64,000 nt of DNA from Charina bottae (GCA_023362775.1 JALMGJ010000008.1:41703501-41767500); one strand, 5' to 3'; counted from the stretch's first letter, positions 22,397 through 34,199 are shown. The notes: generated from the sequence alone by a model not told the origin. Numbers and translations are program-made.

Positions 22397-22644
22397 CAGG
22401 GGTGGGGAACCTTTTTTCTGCCAAGGGCCATTTGGATATTTATAACTAGGGACCGGGGTGGGGGGCGGGGTTTCTGGGATTTCCGTGGACCGGGGGCCGG
22501 AGTTTGCGGGCAGGAGCCAATCACAAGCACTGGGGGGCGGGGTTTGCGGGCAGGAGCCAATTGCATGGAAGGGGCGGGGTTTGCAGGCGGGAGCTCCGTG
22601 GGCCTTAGGCGGGAGCCCCGTGGGCCTGACGTTGCCCACCCCTG
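22397..22644 (+). mobile_element. hAT element (CAGGGGTGGGG termini) with GC/CCAAT module
   Basis: 248 bp, starting CAGGGGTGGGGAACC and ending TTGCCCACCCCTG. Perfect 8-bp duplication GTATAAAC (22389-22396 and 22645-22652). The core has about three copies of GGGCGGGGTTTGCGGGC followed by AGGAGCCAATC. A larger relative lies at 36752. Confidence 0.92.
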
Positions 22645-22652
22645 GTATAAAC

Positions 22653-23219
22653 CCATGTCACAAAGGCAGGGATGCTGTGGAAGCTTGTAAATGGCTGGCT
22701 CAGGTTATCAACGCCTGGAACTTATGAAGCTCGCCTATGATGCAAGGCAAAGATTCTGTCTGCAAGTTCAAAAATCTGGTTTGTATTTTATTAGAGCTGG
22801 AGAAGAGCTCCATTTTTTTCCCAGTACAACTTCTCCATCGCTGCAGTGGCCAAGTAGAATAAAAGTCTCTTTTTCTCTCTCTTGACCTCCTCCCTAAACA
22901 TGCTTAACCGGGGGGGGGGGGGGGGGAGAGTGGGAAAGGTTAGTATAATGTAGTAATAACAAAACAAGAGCCAGTTGGCCCAGGGGGATTTGATTTAGCC
23001 CAAAACAGACTCAGCTTTACATTGAGTTAAACTAATTCTATCCAGGCAGTCATGATGTGGGGATATCAGAAGCCACTCTGTTGACTCATTTGGTCCTCTC
23101 TAGTCCTCCAAGAAAAAGAGCGGGAGGGAGAGAGTATCTGAAAAAGCAAGCCTCTGCATCACAGAGCATAGAGAATATACCCCCAGGCACTTATTAAAAG
23201 CAGTGGGCAAGCTGTATCT
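22653..23219. other. Unassigned DNA with poly-G run
   Basis: A G run at about 22911-22926 is the only clear feature. Confidence 0.45.
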
Positions 23220-23316
23220 GAGAGCTAGTTTGGTGTAGCGGTTAAGGCTCCAAGCTAGAAACTGGGAGACTGAGTTCTAGTCTTTCCTGAGCTGGGCATG
23301 ACTTTGGGACAGTCCC
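23220..23316 (+). mobile_element. tRNA-headed SINE, 5' half (split by LTR insertion)
   Basis: Starts AGAGCTAGTTTGGTGTAGCG with A box and GAGTTCTAGTC. It breaks at GGGACAGTCCC, exactly where the LTR duplication GTCCC lies, and resumes at 24047. Confidence 0.82.
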
Positions 23317-23586
23317 TGTCAGCCCTTCAAGGTAGACCAGACTAGAAAACCAAAATCATGCAGGCTAATATTACTTTTATTATCAAGCTATTGTAACAGA
23401 ATCATGCAAGTCTGAATGTGCTTCCCCCCTCCCTCCTTTTATCTTTGTGAGAACTAAGGGGAGGTCTGCCTGAGCGGCTTTCTCAAGTTACAGTTCTGCC
23501 CCAGACTCAACTTTCTTTTGTCTGACCATTCTCTTAGTAGCAGCTCTTTCTTCTGTTCCTCAAGGTTATTCCTTCTGCCCATTACA
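23317..23586 (-). mobile_element. LTR family 2 inserted in the SINE
   Basis: 270-bp LTR (TGTCAGCC to CCATTACA). Its 5-bp duplication GTCCC lies at 23312-23316 on the left. On the right the same bases follow the LTR but are interrupted by the later family-1 LTR. Minus-strand AATAAA is present. Confidence 0.85.
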
Positions 23587-23589
23587 GTC

Positions 23590-24041
23590 TGTTGGGGTTT
23601 GTATATACCCAGGAATTTACAGTTAGATAAATTATACTGGAGAGGCTTGATATCTAGGTGAGAGGGGAATTATTCTGCAAGTCACCCAATTAGCAGCCAT
23701 TGTTGTAGGGATGATGTGGCAGTGTATGACTCATACTACAGGTGCTAATAGTTTAGTTGGGTGTGGCAGATGATGAGAGTGGCCTATAATGTGATTGGTC
23801 AGTTTATGTATATAAGCAGAGGAGTCTGGTGTTCTTTCTTCTCGTTGCTGATTGAAACTTCTCATCGCTGTATTGCTGTATCATTTGTTACTGCTGTTGG
23901 ATGTATTTGGACTACGTATGTATATAAAGTAAATAGGCTATTTTATCTAATCTCTGTTTGAGCGTCTATTTACTGCATAGAACGTGGATCCCTGGTGTCT
24001 TGGAAAAAGTAGCAGGCCGCCCTACGGTGCGCACTCTGACA
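23590..24041 (+). mobile_element. LTR family 1 inserted at the end of LTR family 2
   Basis: 452-bp LTR (TGTTGGGG to CTCTGACA), closely similar to 4299-4734. Perfect duplication CAGTC (23585-23589 and 24042-24046). This spans the last CA of LTR family 2 and the first GTC of its target duplication, so this is the youngest layer. It has a TATA-like TATATAAGCAGAGG. Confidence 0.88.
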
Positions 24042-24046
24042 CAGTC

Positions 24047-24178
24047 CCTCTTTCTCAGCCCTGGGAAGAAGGCAGCAGCAAACCACTTCCAAAAATCTTG
24101 CCAGGAAAACTGCACCAACTCTAGCAGTTGCCAGAGTCAAGACTGACTCAAAGGCACCAAAACAAAACAAAAAAAAAG
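24047..24178 (+). mobile_element. tRNA-headed SINE, 3' half
   Basis: Resumes the SINE body (TCTTTCTCAGCCCTGGGAAG), then AAACCACTTCCAAAAATC and the Bov-B-like tail AGAGTCAAGACTGACTC, ending in an A-rich tract. Confidence 0.82.
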
Positions 24179-24200
24179 CCATATCTACTGCTGATTGGTG

Positions 24201-24527
24201 TGGGGTGTGGTGGCTCAGCGGGTAAGACGCCAGGCTTGTCGATCGCAAGTTCGGAGGTTCGAATCCCTAGCCCCGCGTGACGGAGTGAGCTCCCACACTA
24301 GCTCCAGCTCTTGCTATCCTAGCAATTCGAAAGCATGCAAATGCAAGTAGATTAATAGGTACCACTTCGGTGGGTAGGTAACAGCGTTCCACGTGCATCA
24401 TGCCGGCCACATGACCATGGAAGCGTCTTCGGACAACGCTGGCTCTTCGGCTAACAAACGGAGATGAGCACCGGCCCCTAGAGTCGGACACGACTGCACA
24501 AATGTGCGGGGGGAACCTTTACCTTTT
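24201..24527 (+). mobile_element. Sauria SINE, full length (first of a pair)
   Basis: Head GGTGTGGTGGCTCAGCGGG. Flanked by TACTGCTGATTGGTG/TACTGCTGATTAGTG (14 of 15; 24186-24200 and 24528-24542). The segment just before the B box is a few bases shorter than in most copies. Confidence 0.92.
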
Positions 24528-24562
24528 TACTGCTGATTAGTGGACTAGTAAGGAACAGACTA

Positions 24563-24899
24563 AGGGGGCGTGGTGGCTCAGTGGGTAAGACACCAAGCTT
24601 GTCGATTGGAAGATCGCAAGTTCGGAGGTTCGAATCCCTAGCCCCGCGTGACAGAGTGAGCTCCCACACTGGCCCCAGCTCTTGCCATCCTAGCAATTCG
24701 AAAGCATGCAAATGCAAGTAGATTAATAGGTACCACTTCGGTGGGTAGGTAACAGCGTTCCGTGCGCGTCATGCGGCCACATGACCGTGGAAGCGTCTTC
24801 GAACAACGCTGGCTCTTCGGCTAACAAACGGAGATGAGCACCGGCCCCTAGAGTCGGACACGACTGCACAAATGTGCCGGGGGTACCTTTACCTTTTTT
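24563..24899 (+). mobile_element. Sauria SINE, full length (second of a pair)
   Basis: Inserted 20 bp beyond the first copy's target duplication, same orientation. Perfect 14-bp duplication TAAGGAACAGACTA (24549-24562 and 24900-24913), so it is an independent insertion rather than a tandem duplication. Confidence 0.93.
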
Positions 24900-24913
24900 T
24901 AAGGAACAGACTA

Positions 24914-26619
24914 GTGATTTAATGAAGTATTTCTTGTACTTCCATGATGCAAGAATACTAAGCGCTTCCAGGTAAAAGCAGATGGGGACCCTGTATTCCC
25001 AAAATGGTGGCCTTTGACCCAGTTACTGATTGTATGCTGCCAGATCAGGATGAGCAAGTTGTGAGAATCAGGAGTTATCCTCTCCCTCTCCCTCTCCCCC
25101 TCCCTCTCCCCCTCCCTCCCATCCATCCATCCATCCATCCATCTCTCTCTTCTCTCTCTCCACATCCTTCATTGTTGCCACATTAAGTTCTGCTAAAGCA
25201 GTATGTCAGACATCTTGGGGAAATGTAGCTTTGCTGTATTACCTTCGTGATGATGTCCTCTTCTTCAACCTTACCACCTTTAGCCATCCTGTGATTTAGT
25301 CATCCTGCGATTGCCTTACTACCTGAAATAGCTCTCTTTCTCTTCCCAAACTGATTTCTTCAGCATGCCTACAATCTTTGCCCCTTATAACAATGACAGA
25401 TGCTTGCATTTGATCAAATTAATCCCTTGCTGCCCTTTCCATTTCAGTCATTCGCACATCACCATCACCACCAACAACATTGTTTTACACTGAATCGTCA
25501 ACCTGAGGCAGAATCTTCTCAGCTTATGCCTTAAGGAACCAGGTATGGGTATGGTGCATAAGCCAATTGTATAAGTGGTTTTATTCTTTGCATTAAGCCA
25601 TGATTTGTTTAATAAGCTACAATGATGGGTTCAGTTATCACGCTAAGTCATAAATCCAAGGTTGACAAACAACAATGGTTAGGGTCACACAACACACATT
25701 ACACCCAACCAACCAAGCCAACATAGCATTCCCCCAATATGTTGAGAGTAGACAAGTGCCATTATTCCAGCCAATGACAACAAGAAGCTTTATTAAGGGG
25801 TGGGTTATCATACGTACATAAGCAACTAATGGTTATTCTGTATTTTTCTGGATTTGGGGGTGTGGGTTTATGGGAGGAAGAATCTGATTGGGTGTGTTAA
25901 GCCTATTTTAGAGTTTACAGTATTGTTTTTGTATATACCCTGCTTCAAAATTATTTGAAACCAATTACTGGCTAGGGTGACTGCAAAGATCTCTGTACTT
26001 TGGACCAGAAAAAGGGTTCTTTCTATTTTGTTACTCTAGCTTTCTCACCAGCCATTTTTACTCTAAAACAAAGTTTTATGACTTCACTTTCAATTCAACA
26101 CTCTTATGTGCAAGATTAATAAAATAGTTCTCTTGTTCCATAGCAGGCAAAAAAGGCCATTGCCAGAATCCAGTAGAGTCATTAATCTTAAAGAACAAAG
26201 ACTTGGTTACTGAATGAAAATGATTAGCAAGGTCAGCAGCAAACAGAATGTTGTGAGTTGCTTCTGGGTTTTTTGGTACTGTTTCAAAAGCTGCTTCCTC
26301 TTCTTCTCCCCATCCCCCCCACAACTAGAGCCATAGGTTCATCCATAGCTGACAAGATCTTAACTAGCTTGTAATTTTACAGTCAACCAAATTGAAACAA
26401 ATGGCAAGAAAAGGTCTGCTATAATTCACTATTTGCCACCTGTACACAAGGCGTCAAAGTACCATCTGCTAGAAATTAGTCCATGAATTATCAGTGTCAC
26501 AAGAGAAACTGCAGCTCAGCTTCATCAACATTCTAGATGAGCTTCACTATGAGTCCCATCATTCTCAGGCGGCATTGCCATTGGTGATTATGGAAACCGT
26601 GGTCCATGCCAGCTGGACG
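24914..26619. other. Unassigned DNA with a pyrimidine microsatellite
   Basis: Apart from the microsatellite at 25075-25165, no repeat or gene was recognised. Confidence 0.45.
25075..25165. repeat. Compound microsatellite (CCCTCT)n-(ATCC)n-(TCTC)n
   Basis: Consecutive CCCTCTCCCTCT-type, CATCCATCCATC and CTCTCTCTTCTC tracts. Confidence 0.9.
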
Positions 26620-27355
26620 TTATTTATTTATTTAACTCATTTATACCCTGCCCATCTCGTATTACGACAACTCTGGGCGGTTTACAGTTAAAAATCAAAA
26701 ATTAAAATATCAATAGAATAAATACAATATAAATATAAATCCATAGATATAAAAAAGCAAGATATAAAATGTATACCAATCGAAGAGCCTGGCAATGAAA
26801 TGTCTGCAAGAAAACAACAAGGCTCAGAGAGCACCAAGGACTCCATAAAATGTATAGTCCGAGATGGTGAATAAGGTGTTATCATTGGCCCCATCAGGGT
26901 GCCAACCACCCCCATGATTGACTATCCCCCCTCCCACCCCAAGCGACGTGGCACAACCAAGTTTTCACCCCCTTTCAGAAATCCGGGAGAATGGGGGCCT
27001 GTCTCACCTCTGGGGGTAACTTGTTCCAAAGGGTGGGGGCCACAGCAGAGAAGGCCCTCCTCCTGGACCCTGCCAATCGACAATCTCTCATGGACAGGGT
27101 CCGTAGCATGCCCTCTCTGCCTGACCGGGTGGGACGGGTCGATGTAATGGGGATGAGGCGTTCCCTCAGGTAACCTGGCCCCATGCCATGTAGGGCTTTA
27201 AAGGTGATAACCAACACCTTGAATTGGACCCGGAAGCAAACTGGCACCCAATGCAGCTCGCGCAGCAACGGTGTTATATGTGCCCTCCTTGGGGCTCCTA
27301 AGACTGCTCGCGCAGCCGCATTCTGAACCAGCTGTAGCTTCCGGATACTCTTCAA
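26620..27355 (-). mobile_element. L2 LINE 3' end with C-terminal coding remnant
   Basis: The minus strand encodes the L2 C-terminus: LQLVQNAAARAVLGAPRR, HITPLLRELHWVPVCFRVQF and KALHGMGPGYL. The 3' UTR ends near 26620 in an L2-type GGGCGG ... AAATAAATAA terminus. The UTR is split by a 69-bp Penelope-like piece (26776-26844). The 5' part is missing. Confidence 0.88.
26776..26844 (+). mobile_element. 69-bp Penelope-like fragment inserted in L2 3' UTR
   Basis: Matches the 3' part of the repeats at 34266 and 62322 (CTGGCAATGAAATGTCTGC, then CTCAGAGAGCACCAAGGACT). It is flanked by a perfect 12-bp duplication ATAAAATGTATA (26764-26775 and 26845-26856). The hammerhead core is broken: the 5' arm of stem II is lost and GAAAC has become GAAAT. 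Confidence 0.85.
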
Positions 27356-27439
27356 GGGTTAGTGGAATTGTAGTTAGAACACCAGACCGCTAAGTTGGGA
27401 ATGTTTTCTGTAGTGGCTTCAGATATGTGTCACTTTCCT

Positions 27440-28055
27440 TGCTCAATAGTAAATCCGTTGGGACTGTTGCTGTTGTACCAGCCTCCCTGCTGCATAGCAA
27501 CCTCCCTGCCTGAGCTCCTTGACTCCATCTTGGGGCTGGCAGTGGAGTTCCCCAGACTTATGGTTCTGGGGGACTTCAATCTGCCTTCTCTGGCCATTCT
27601 GTCTTCTCTCAAGCTGCCTTCTCTCAACCATTCAAATGCTGATTGTTGCCTAAAGAGCCCTATACGTTACCATGTTGGTGCCTTATCCAAATTAGTCTAC
27701 CATTCTGTCATGTTATTGAGAGAGGTTGCTGTCCCGAGTGAACCAAAAAGGGTGTCAGACAGAAGAAAGGCCTTATCAGCTATCAGGTCCCAACTCTACA
27801 GAAGACAATGCCCCTAGAGATAAGTTTGGCCTCTTCCCTCCTGACTTTTAGGAACCTTCTGGAAATTTCATTTCAAGCAGGCCTTCAAGGCCTAGTGGGG
27901 AAAGTGGGTGGCCATCTTGTATTAGTTTTATTGACGTCGCTGCTTATTTGCCAAGATTGCTGTTGAGATTCTTGTACCCCACCCAGTGTCCCACGATTGG
28001 GGCAGTCTAAAAGTTAAATGAATAAATAAATACCACCTCCTGTTTATTTCAGGGG
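27440..28055 (+). mobile_element. L2 LINE fragment, internally deleted
   Basis: Opens with the end of the L2 endonuclease domain (LLLYQPPC, SLPELLDSILGLAVEFPRLM, VLGDFNLPSL). It then jumps to sequence near the 3' end and a GGCAGTCTAAAAGTTAAATG-AATAAATAAATA terminus at about 28020-28050. Opposite orientation to the neighbouring L2. Confidence 0.72.
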
Positions 28056-31000
28056 TTGCAAGTACTGGCACTGTTGTGTATACGGCTGTTAAGAGGTGGC
28101 CATGGCTAGCAAATACTCTTGATCTCTCTTGCAATCTCCATGGGTAATAATTAAAAAGAGATTACTACTGATCAATAGTTTTAATTTCAGTCACAGACTC
28201 TCAAGGTTGCTCTGGCTCAGTTGAAGGAGGAGGAAGAGGGAGGAAGACAGCAAGGCAGAAATAAGAAGTTTAAGTGTGCAAAGCATTATTATTATGCCCT
28301 ATGTATTTTGAATGAAACTGTTCAATGAAAATGAAACAGGGGTACTGCAAACATAACATTGGGTGTTCTTATGCCATTTTACATATGCTGTTGTCATGCA
28401 ATGCCTGGACAGGAGATTTAACTTGAAATACTTAAGGCTTAATGACACTGGTGTCTGTGGGGAGACAAAGGGAGGGGGGAGTGACAACACTTTTGTTGCA
28501 ACATTGCAACTCCTCCCTTCCTTAAGTACTGGCGTGCAATGTTGCAACACAAATACAAAAGAGTAGAGCCTTTTTAATAGTTAGAGAACCTGTCCCCAGT
28601 AGTTAATAAATCTGGATCTAGGTCTTATGAGTGAAATAAATTGATCAAAACTGTGGACTTCAATCCACCAGATGTGTTGGTGGCTAAGAAAATAGAGAGC
28701 ATATAAAATTATACCACAGCCCCAACTCTCCTTCCTCAAACTCAGAAAATTCAAGCCCCAATCACATCCTTGGTATAATCACACCTATTCTGCCTCATTA
28801 TCTTGTCTATAATGACCCTTATCTCCCAAAGTTTGCAAGCAACTGATGATCCATGGAAAACCCTATGTATGTATGTATGTATGTATGTACGTACGTACAT
28901 ATGTATGTACGTACGTATAAGACTCCACAAACAAACTGGGCTAAATCTCCAGAAAGAACATATGGACTTGAGAAGATAACAGAACTGAGAGCAGAGTGTC
29001 TATGCAGAACACAAAGGGGAACTCAGCAGAAAGCAGGAAAGAAGATGCAAATATAGACAGATTTTCTGACACATCTCCACATCCAACTTACCTATCCCAT
29101 AATACTGCACGGTGACTTAAATTGCCAGAAGTTTGAACCTTCAGAGAAACCAAGGTAGGCTTAGTCAAATTAGATCAGGTCTCTGAAGCTGAAATCATAG
29201 TACTCAGGACAACGAACAGCTCCCAGGGGATCCCACTGACTGACCGACTCCCTCTTATTTCCACTATAGACAGATATTGTCTCAGCAGAGATCTGAAGTC
29301 ACCTGAGGCCTTAAAAATTAAAGATCTGTACTGGTTCACCTCACCCCCAGGAGCAACCCAATGAGGTTGGTTTGTTTTTAAAGGTTCTTGCTCATTTTGC
29401 TTCCACTGGGTTCTCCAAGAAGGTGCATTTTGAGCCATCTTCTGAGTCAGTAGATGAAGATAGGGTGACCTCTGGTTGAGAAAGCTTGAGAAGAGGTATT
29501 AGAGGTACTCTCTGGATGTGAAGTCTCTAGCTTGTTCTTTCCTGATACTTCCTCAGAATATTATGAGACCCTGGAGTTGGAACCCATGGCACAGTCTTTC
29601 CAACAGCTGAAAGGACTAGTTGCTACCTAGTGGACTTTCACTTCATCTCATCCTAAATATCCAAAGCAATTCACAATTCTGTCAAAATGATGACTTGTGC
29701 ATCATAGTATCATCATGCACATGATGCAATTTTGTACTTACATCAGAACATCTGACACAAATATACAAGTCACATCATTTACATGGTGGCATGAAGGTGT
29801 CATGATGCCATGACGCATGGGTGATCGTTTGCCTCCCATTGCACCCCAGATGTTCCTGAATCTGGCGATTCCCCAGATCCAGCAGGCAAGAGATTCCAAA
29901 GGCAGCTGCACACAGGGACCCCAGAGGCCAGCCAGCAGTGGTCCCTTCTCTCCATCAGCTCCTAGTCAATTCCTTTTACTCCATTTACCTTTTAACCAGG
30001 AAAAAGGCAATCTATCTTGCAGCTCAAAAGACTCCAACTATTGCATAATCAACAGCCTTGTACCAGGTTCTCAGAAGCCTTCCAAACTTTTTCATCAGAT
30101 TTAAATTATGAATCTGCCAGCATGAGAAATTCAAATGCAAGGCTGGAGGGAGCTGGTTAATCACATTATGATTAATTGATTAAATTTAAATGTAATTATA
30201 TTTAAATATGGGGTTTTTTTGACTTGGACCCATCTACTTCATGGAATATGACCCTGGCAGAGGACCAAATGAACCTGTCATCCAGGCTGCCCTGGATTAG
30301 AGACAGTCAAACCTGAATAATTCATAACTGAGGAAGCATATCCTACCTGGCCCTTACACTGGTTCCAGACTGAAGATAAGCAAACAGCAGGCATTTTCTT
30401 AACATTCTTGGTTCCTACTGTTGCATACTTATATATTCTTTCTTCTGCTAATTAGTTTAAGACTATAAAATAAAAATAACATTCTTTGTGAACCTAAGGG
30501 CAGCACTCCACCATAGCTTATATTCATCATCATATAGAACATCCACTTGTTTATTTGTTTAAATAATGCATTTTCCCCCTCAGTATTTTTGACATATATA
30601 CATACATCAATATGTGAAAATCTTCACTTGGTTTGTTCTTTCCCCAATTTGCTATGTTCTAAAACAAGGAGAGATGACATAATGATTATGCTCTTTTCAA
30701 TAACCAGCCCAAATGGATGAGATGGAAAAAAACAACACAACAGGAAGGAGAAAAGGCGAGAAAGCAATTTCTGTGCAATGATGAGAGAGAGAGAGAGGTG
30801 AGGACAAGAGATGCATAATGTCCCATTTCAATCTGCGTTCCTTCCAATTTTCATAAGGTAGCCAAAAGCAGTTGAGGCAGTACAGAGTGATGGGAATAAA
30901 TCGTTACTGTCTTGAAACAAACAAACCTGACTGATTGCATGAAAATCACATCTTCATATATCTGTTATCGCCTTTGATCAAAAGGGAGGGTTTGTTTGGA

Positions 31001-32260
31001 TGCCAAGTCTCAAAAAGTTGGAAGGAGAGCTTTGTAAGATGCAGCAGGAAAAGCCTTTGGGGAAAATGTCTTAACATTATCAAAAGCATGGAAGCAAAAG
31101 CTAACAAATAGAAACATGACTGACTTTTTTATGTAAATGAGTGTTGATGGTAGTTAAAAAAAGAGTGCTTTGTTAAAACATATGCACTGAATTAATAAAC
31201 GTTAGAAAAAGCTGAAAGCAGAGGTTACGTTCAAAACATCTGCAGAGGTTCTCCTTCAGAAAACTGCCCCGTGTCCACCAAGCAGCATTCCGTTGGCCTG
31301 TCTGGGCTGGCTTTGGAGCCGATGCCATTCCATTCCCCAGTAGGACCCTAAACCGAGCAACTCGCCTACGCCAGCCTGAAAATGGCACAGAAAGTCCTTC
31401 CCTGTAAATGGCATCCAATTGTGGCATCCGATGTGAGGGTAAATGGAACCCACCGTGATGGAGAGATGGGGCAAGAGAAAGCTACTCTACCGAAGCAACG
31501 AGAGAGAGAAATGCCTCCCTTCTTCTGTTCTCCTTGGCCAAAAAACCCAGCAGAGGCTGAGGATGGCATAGGAAAACGACCTTCGCACCCAAGCCTCTGA
31601 GCCGCTTAGGGAAGCTGAGTTTTCAAAAGGAGAAAGAAACTGCAGCCAGAGACAAGTGGCAAATTGTGAAACTTTTCAACAGGGCTGCCCTCAAGTCAAC
31701 CACAGCCAGAGTCTTAAAAGAGTGGCTGAAAATGTAATCCAAACCAATGGGGAAATAAAGAAAGCCAGCCTGGTTAAATGAAAAAGTCTCTGGGCATCTG
31801 CCTTGCAAAAAGCAGAAATGTCCTTGTTAATATTTGATTGAAGGGTTACATCTGTCCTGCTATTCTCGGCGCCTTCTGCTGCAAAGGAAATTTCTTTGGT
31901 CATCTCTCCAGGCATCACTTCTCTCTTTCCACATACTCACACACACACTTATCCCTGAATTGTGCTCCACACCCCATTACCTTGCCCGTTTTTGAAATGG
32001 GGGGGCAAATTAATTAATGCCCCTCGTACTGTAAAACTTTATTAGAAAAGCGAGGAGGTAACACTTCCCAATGAACAAACCACGAACGCTGAAAGGTTAT
32101 TCCACTCTGTGTCCCTGACTCTACTTAAGAAGTCACAGTACTATAGAAAAAATTCAGGACTGCAAAAAATTAGATGGATAAAAAAAAAAAAAAACAGGAA
32201 CAATTTTCCAGACCTGATTTTTATAAATATGTAGGTCAAGGTACCAGTTATGATAGACAG
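28056..32260. other. Long unassigned stretch, repeat-poor
   Basis: About 4.2 kb with no recognised transposon, the longest such stretch in the window. It contains a GTAT/GTAC microsatellite (28861-28918), a GA run (30784-30799) and an AC run (31938-31950). Open frames are short and unrelated to known families. I found no splice-bounded conserved exon. Confidence 0.5.
28861..28918. repeat. Microsatellite (TATG)n with GTAC variants
   Basis: Alternating TATG and TACG tetranucleotides. Confidence 0.92.
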
Positions 32261-32276
32261 TATAGTATAGAGAAGA

Positions 32277-32609
32277 GGGGCGTGGTGGCTCAGCGGGTAA
32301 GACGCCAGGCTTGTCGATTGGAAGATTGCAAGTTTGGAGGTTCGAATCCCTAGTCCCGTGCGATGGAGTGAGCTCCCGCACTCGCCCCAGCTCTTGCCAA
32401 CCTAGCAATTCGAAAGCATGCAAATGCAAGTAGATTAAGAGGTACCACTTCAGTGGGAAGGTAACAGCGTTCCACGCGTGTCATGCGGCCACATGACCGT
32501 GGAAGCGTCTTCGGACAGCGCTGGCTCTTTGGCTAACAAATGGAGGTGAGCACCGGCCCCTAGAGTTGGACACGACTGCACAAATGTGCGGGGGGAACCT
32601 TTACCTTTT
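32277..32609 (+). mobile_element. Sauria SINE, full length
   Basis: Complete head, middle and tail. Perfect 16-bp duplication TATAGTATAGAGAAGA (32261-32276 and 32610-32625). Confidence 0.94.
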
Positions 32610-32625
32610 TATAGTATAGAGAAGA

Positions 32626-33001
32626 CGATTGAACAAGGGCTGTTCTGTATAAGCTGGACCGTGTTAGATGTAGGTGCTATGGAGATACGTCTTCCTTTGG
32701 TTCTTTTCTTTTTTTAGCTGATTACACTCTCAGATTTAGCTGTTAGTTTTGTCTCTGGCTGATACTAGAGGCCTCGAGACCACCCCTTAAGGGAGGCTTT
32801 TATCTTTTTTGTTAAGTTGTTATATTTGCTTCTGACCACTAGGAGGCATTACATGACTGGTTTCACCCTTGCATTGGGCCTCATTAGGCATAGGTAGCCT
32901 CCACAGATTAGATCTGGTGTGTGGGTGTGCGTGTCTTCAATCCTTAGCAGGATTTGAACCCATAGGCCTTGCACCTGAGAACTATATTGATGACTCTGTT
33001 G
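32626..33001. other. Unassigned DNA
   Basis: No recognised feature except a GTGTGTGGGTGTGCGTGT tract near 32918. Confidence 0.45.
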
Positions 33002-33009
33002 TGTTGGAT

Positions 33010-33694
33010 CAGAGCTTTCCAAAATTTTCATGTTGGTGACACACTTTTTAGACATGCATCATTTTGCGACACACTCTTACAGCAGGGCACAAGGCACTAG
33101 GACCTGCGCGGAATCACAGCAGGTTTGGAGGCAGCAAGGCACAAGGCAGGCACTAGGACCTGTGCAGAATCCTGGCAGGGCAGGTTCGGAGGCAGCAAGG
33201 CACAAGGCAGGCACTAGGATCTGCGCAGAATCCTGGCAGGGCAGGTTTGGAGGCAGCAAGGCACAAGGCAGGCGCTAGGACCTGTGTGGAATCCTGGCAG
33301 GGCTCGGAGGCAGCAGCAGCCGCAACACACCCAGACACTGCAGCCGACACACTAACACATAGCTTTCCAAACTGTGTGTCGCGACACTTTAGTGTGTCGC
33401 AACACACAGTTTAGTGTGTCGTGAAGCGGCGGTGGGGGCGTGCACGGCGGCGGCGCAGGAGAGCGCATGGCGGTGGTGTGTGCAGCGGCAGCGACGGCAG
33501 CGGCGCACCATCAGCGCTTCCGCGTTTTAGCGAGGCCACCACCGCTGCCACCACCACCATGCACGACGCACCCCCCCTGCCACCGTACACGCCCCTGCCC
33601 CCACACGTGCCCCCGCCGCCATTGGTGTGTCGCCAACGGCAGCAGTTTGGAAAGCACTGCACTAACGTGTCCTGACAGAGTTTGGAAAGCTCTG
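33010..33694 (+). mobile_element. CAGAGCTTTCC-family hAT, 4 minisatellite units, host to a nested copy
   Basis: Outer element: left end CAGAGCTTTCCAAAAT at 33010, four minisatellite units, and right end GAGTTTGGAAAGCTCTG at 33694. A GC-rich subtype copy is inserted near its right end (33358-33659). The outer flanks TGTTGGAT and ATCTAGAT do not match, so the original duplication is lost or one end has been rearranged. Confidence 0.85.
33358..33659. mobile_element. GC-rich subtype hAT nested inside another family member
   Basis: 302 bp, from CATAGCTTTCCAAACT to AGTTTGGAAAGCACTG. Duplication CACTAACA/CACTAACG (7 of 8; 33350-33357 and 33660-33667). The target is the host element's own subterminal ACACACTAAC motif. 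The core is CpG-rich with GGCG/CGGC triplet-like repeats. Confidence 0.87.
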
Positions 33695-34199
33695 ATCTAG
33701 ATGATCATGAAAGGGCAGCAGAGGGATAAAGAAAACTGTTGCTCCTTGCTGCTCTCTAGTGGCCACCCAAATATTTGCAGCCCAGATACAGTAGCCCTAC
33801 CACAAGCACTATGCTGCTCTCCAGAATCTCTGCCTCTCTTGACTTTAATTTTCCTTTAAGCATCTTTACGCTTAAAGATATGGGACATTGGCATGCTGTG
33901 AAGTGAAGCAAAGTGCCAGTCTCCAGCAGTATCTCCTTTGATGAGAACGTCATGGGTGCCTGGAAATAAATGTAGGGGTGGCTGCAGCTCAGCACTTTCT
34001 TTGAAAGTCTTCTCACTTGCCCCCCCCGCCCCCCCAAGATAAACTGGCATGATAGAGTAGGCTGGAAGAGTGTGGTAGAGAACCTCACCCAAGTTCCTTA
34101 TGATAAACGGGTATTTTTTAGCACCAGGCCTCTTGGGAATAGGCACAGACCCTGATCTGATCTGCCATTTTGTGGGACTATCCACAATATGCTCTCAAG
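33695..34199. other. Unassigned DNA
   Basis: Includes a C-rich run near 34021-34036. No repeat family recognised. Confidence 0.45.
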
